DNA of 64,000 nt from contig RBKR01000003.1 in assembly GCA_004835665.1 (NCBI GenBank), forward strand, positions 620,001 through 684,000, read 5' to 3'. This document shows positions 60,818 through 64,000 of the stretch, piece by piece (positions within the stretch are counted from its first letter, which is position 1; each line of letters begins with the position of its first letter). The stretch comes from Phoma sp. XZ068. Taxonomy: Eukaryota; Ascomycota; Dothideomycetes; Pleosporales; Didymellaceae. Under the pieces are notes generated by a model. That model had not been told where the DNA came from and did not search any database. It saw only the letters and a program-made list of their open reading frames with translations. The position numbers and the translations under genes were made by a program.

Positions 60818-63404
60818 GATGACAGTCTCGATAGGTACAATGAACCTTCTGAGGTGCTTTAGGCAATATAAGTGAATTCAGAAGCTGTAGTGAGTATGTG
60901 CTCCAACAGCAGTGATCAATGAATAGCAACAAGACCTCGTTGTTGCCTGGTAGGTGGCCTGAAGCTCTTGGGAGCTGTTACGAGCTGCAAGCTGCGAGCT
61001 TCGAGGCGCAGCTGCCGCCGAGGAAGCTGCCCGCCTTCCTGATTGGGCGAGTTCCTACACGTGTACCTTTGTACCTCGCAACCAACGTCGTAGAGACGTC
61101 GTGAGTATTTTGAACTCAGTAAACAGCTCAGAGCTGCAAAAAGACGGGGACTGCTTGTCTCCGGATCGAAGCTCACCGCTGACAGATACTGCGCCACAAT
61201 TGAGACTACAGCGATCCAGGCACGCCACAATCGTTCAACAGCTTACATCCGGGACTACGGTTGACGTGCATACTACACCTCGGGAGGGCCTACGGAGCGT
61301 TTGAGAGCCTCATTGCGTCCTTGTTGTTTAGCTCAGATCTGGTGCAATCTTTCAACGGTGTACCCGGTGGACGATATCCCCTGATCTGTTGGGTGGACGG
61401 CGGAGCGGAAACCGGCAAGCTGTCAGCTCTCCGGGACGCCTCCAGCCTCAAGCCTCGTGGACCAGTACGCCTGGTCCTGGACTTGATCTCCCGAGCTGTG
61501 GAAGCGGTCTCACGCAGGGTCGACGCGGAGTCCCCGCTTTCGTGGCCCCCACACTCTGGCGGAACCACCCAACCAACAGTCTTGCGGATCGGACCTAAGG
61601 AACGTGGGTTGAGAGATGGCCGACATTTGGCGATACGCGCGACATCGTCGCAGAGATGCTCTATGACAAGGTTGCAAGTTGCAACAACGTTTTGGATCCA
61701 ACAGAGTTGCTCAAGCAATGCCACCGTAATATCGACACGGCTTGACAGTCTTGGGTAAAAGCCACGATAATTTAACCGATGCAATAAATGCATGCATGGG
61801 TAGACATGCAACCGGGCCTACGAGAGAATGTGCCCATAGTTGCTTAGCAAGGCTCATCATAGCAACACCGACCAGCACTCGGCGTCCGGTCACATCACAA
61901 GATCGCGTGGTCAAAGGTGATGATCAGTCATTCGAGTTTACTTGAGCCAATGGCAAATACAGTCATTCTTTGGTACAACTCCAACTTGACACGGCCGCGC
62001 ACGAGGTTGCCAGAATACGGCGACGGTACGGCAAAATGAGAACGCCCTAACAGCTGCTCCCGCTGGCCCGAGCAAGGAACAAGGGAGCTGCAGCCAACCT
62101 ACTGCTCAACCGCGAGAGGTGAGATTTTGAGACCCTCTCCTGGTGGAGCTTGTGGAGCGCCAGGGTACCCACGGAAGAACATCTTGTGCCCACTTCGTTC
62201 CAGTACCCTTAAGATTTGACGCTAAATGAATCTCCTTATTCGAGATTTGCAATTGATTTCGAATTCGTTGTGTCGACTCTGCGACGGCGCAAACGCTGCG
62301 AAAATCGACACTTGATGTCACGTCATGCTTTCGGTTCGACGCCCGTGGCTGATGCCGAGAGTCTTGCACAAAGCTTAGTCGCCCACACACCCTGTCTTGT
62401 GCAGCCATCACCATGCATGCCGTCATCAAACCACCCGTTTGAGCCACGCCCATCAGCTTGGCTTCAACCATTCCCGACATTTCCGGCAGACAGCTTCCAC
62501 AGAAGCCGCCGTCAGCTTGCGCGCTGTGCTTCAACGACATTTACCGAAATAGTTCTTCAAGGTAATAGGTTCCAGCATCTTAGTGGAGTCGCTCTTGGAG
62601 GCAAATTTTCGCAATGCTCATCTCGAGGGTCAAGGTCCACCTCGCACTCTGCTACGCCGAACACCATGAGGATTCGCGGCTAGCCCTTGCAAGACAAAGT
62701 TGCGATCGCAACTTGATTTTGTGCCTTTAGGCGTGCAGCAATGAATACAAAATGCGCGCTGCAGATGTGTTGAAATTTTGCTGACAAAAGCTGCCCCTGC
62801 GCATTTGTGCAATGTTCTGTGGTTTCCATTGAGATTCGGAGTTACAGCTTCCGCGAGTCACGATGATGTAAGTTTGTGTGCCTCGAGTTTGGACAGCATC
62901 CACTTCGGTAAATCCAAGCAGCGGTCTTCCCATCCATCGCGTCATCGCATCCTGTTGTCCACCTGATATCGAGATTCGGAGCTGCAGAGTGATCGGCTGT
63001 TGGCGTTCCATTTGAATTTCTAACCTTTGGCGCTCATCCGACCTCGGCAAGCAGCTCTCTATGCGCGACGATCCGCAACCTGTGGATGTCCGTGGTTCGT
63101 CGGTTCAATTGATGGCTTCCAGTGGCCCCTGCTGCTCTTTCACCCGGTCTGGAGACAAGTGTACGGGGGAATGATTTGAGTGGGCCGCTGCAGTACCAGA
63201 TTCGACTAATCACCTGGTTTAGCATCGAACTAACGTATGGGCGGCTTTGACGACCCATGGCATACGTCGTTTTACCCAAGCTCCCTGCATGGTGTGTTTG
63301 CAAATATATGAATCCCCCTTCCCCAGACCTATTGTCTTCCCCAGACTCCTCCCATCACCCATCGACTCGACCTTCTCCAGCAGGAACAGTCTAGACCAGT
63401 CATA
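60818..63404. other. Gene-poor region left of the acetate-transporter gene
   Basis: 2.6 kb. Overlapping frames of 145-173 codons on both strands (61261-61811, 62106-62683) have no domain, splice pattern or consistent codon use. I see no transposon or RNA gene. The last ~200 bases carry a TATA-like box and pyrimidine-rich leader of the next gene. Confidence 0.4.
63302..63308 (+). promoter_or_regulatory. TATA-like box of the acetate-transporter gene
   Basis: AAATATA lies about 100 bases before the ATG at 63405, ahead of a C/T-rich leader (CCCCCTTCCCCAGACC). Confidence 0.4.
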
Positions 63405-64000
63405 ATGGCAACCGCACAGGAACATAACAACGTCGCTGTAAGTCCGTCGATGGAGCTACTTATTCCTCACCTCGTCATACACTTTAGCTGACTTTGGTCA
63501 GCGCGGCCCCAGCGTCGACAAGGAGACCAGCGGTATTGATTACGCGCAGAATGGCAACGGTAACGTTCCCAAGCAGAGGACTCCGTACGACTACGGCGGC
63601 AACCCTCTTGCTCACATCGCTACCAACGACCCTGAGCTGCGCCTTGCAGCCTTTGGCGGTGAATTCCAGCCTGGTCTGTACCGCGCCCCAGACCGCAAGT
63701 TCGCCAACCCTGCTCCTCTCGGTCTATCAGCCTTCGCTCTCACCACCTTTGTCCTGTCGTTGATCAACGTCAACACAAAGAGCATTGGCTCGCCTAGTCT
63801 TGTCGTTGCCCTTGCCTACGGTTATGGAGGTCTCGTCCAGCTTCTCGCTGGTATGTGGTATGTATTAACTTGCCCTTCCGTCATATTTAATAAACTGACA
63901 CGCGTCGAGGGAAATGGCTGTCGGTAACACCTTCGGTGCCACTGCTCTCTCATCGTACGGTGGTTTCTGGTTGTCCTTCGCCATCATCTTGACCCCCGGC
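63405..64000 (+). CDS. GPR1/FUN34/YaaH-family acetate transporter, 5' part (cut by right edge)
   Basis: Plasma-membrane carrier for acetate and perhaps ammonium, by family. Exons seen are 63405-63437, 63502-63857 and 63910 onward. The first exon is 11 codons (MATAQEHNNVA). The soluble N-terminus is followed by a linker with the family motif NPAPLGLSAFALTTFVLSLI, the first membrane helix. A second helix (PSLVVALAYGYGGLVQLLAG), the signature block MWEMAVGNTFGATALSSYGG and the start of the next helix (FWLSFAIIL) follow. The second intron has a GTATGT donor and splits a Trp codon. The remaining helices lie outside the window. Confidence 0.92.

Noticed and set aside
61261..61811. Overlapping long frames on both strands
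   Set aside because: Mutual shadows; neither shows conserved motifs or a plausible start.
1..64000. CRISPR arrays, operons, ribosome-binding sites, insertion sequences
   Set aside because: The window is fungal nuclear DNA; no such elements are seen or expected.

Overview
The window is nuclear DNA from a filamentous ascomycete, most likely a Dothideomycete of the Pleosporales type. The reasons are short GT-AG introns of about 40-115 nt with CTAAC/CTGAC branch points, a PIL1 eisosome gene with the filamentous-ascomycete N-terminus MHRTYSMRQSRAPT, several HET-domain genes, plant-cell-wall hydrolases, and ascomycete-style spliced housekeeping genes (eL37, Sec61 gamma). The class is an inference from gene content; I cannot name the species.

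Left part (1-15.4 kb), mostly ordinary genes: the 5' part of an unrecognised gene running off the left edge, a conserved Q/P-rich fungal protein, a secreted type-B carboxylesterase, ribosomal protein eL37, a secreted GH5 endoglucanase, an RRM mRNA-cleavage-factor-like protein, Sec61 gamma and a DCAF11-like WD40 protein.

Accessory island (about 15.8-25.0 kb), lying between the DCAF11-like gene and PIL1: two intact paralogous HET-domain genes, two decayed HET relics between them, an APH-fold kinase-like gene and a small secreted eight-cysteine protein. The HET copies share an N-terminal Cys/His-rich motif, so this looks like a local birth-and-death family.

Middle (25.7-30.3 kb), conserved genes: PIL1/LSP1, the SAM37/metaxin mitochondrial import subunit and a conserved protein of unknown role. 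From 30.3 to 37.4 kb no long gene is visible; the one attractive candidate is a 34-codon ORF with a perfect class I SH3-ligand motif.

Right part (37.4-64 kb): a 6-phosphogluconate-dehydrogenase-like enzyme, an HSL-type alpha/beta hydrolase divergent from a Zn2Cys6 regulator, a GH2 beta-galactosidase convergent to that regulator, a secreted NlpC/P60 hydrolase, an SRS2/UvrD helicase, a probable mitochondrial coiled-coil protein, then a gene-poor stretch with two intron-containing tRNA genes, a MEMO1-family gene, a small zinc-ribbon-like protein, a BCS1-type AAA ATPase and the start of an acetate-transporter (GPR1/FUN34/YaaH) gene cut by the right edge.

The most unusual object is the tRNA-Gln(UUG) gene at 55.9 kb. 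Besides the normal anticodon-loop intron, its D-arm is split by a 53-nt insert that carries the marks of a spliceosomal intron, and removing it gives a complete cloverleaf.
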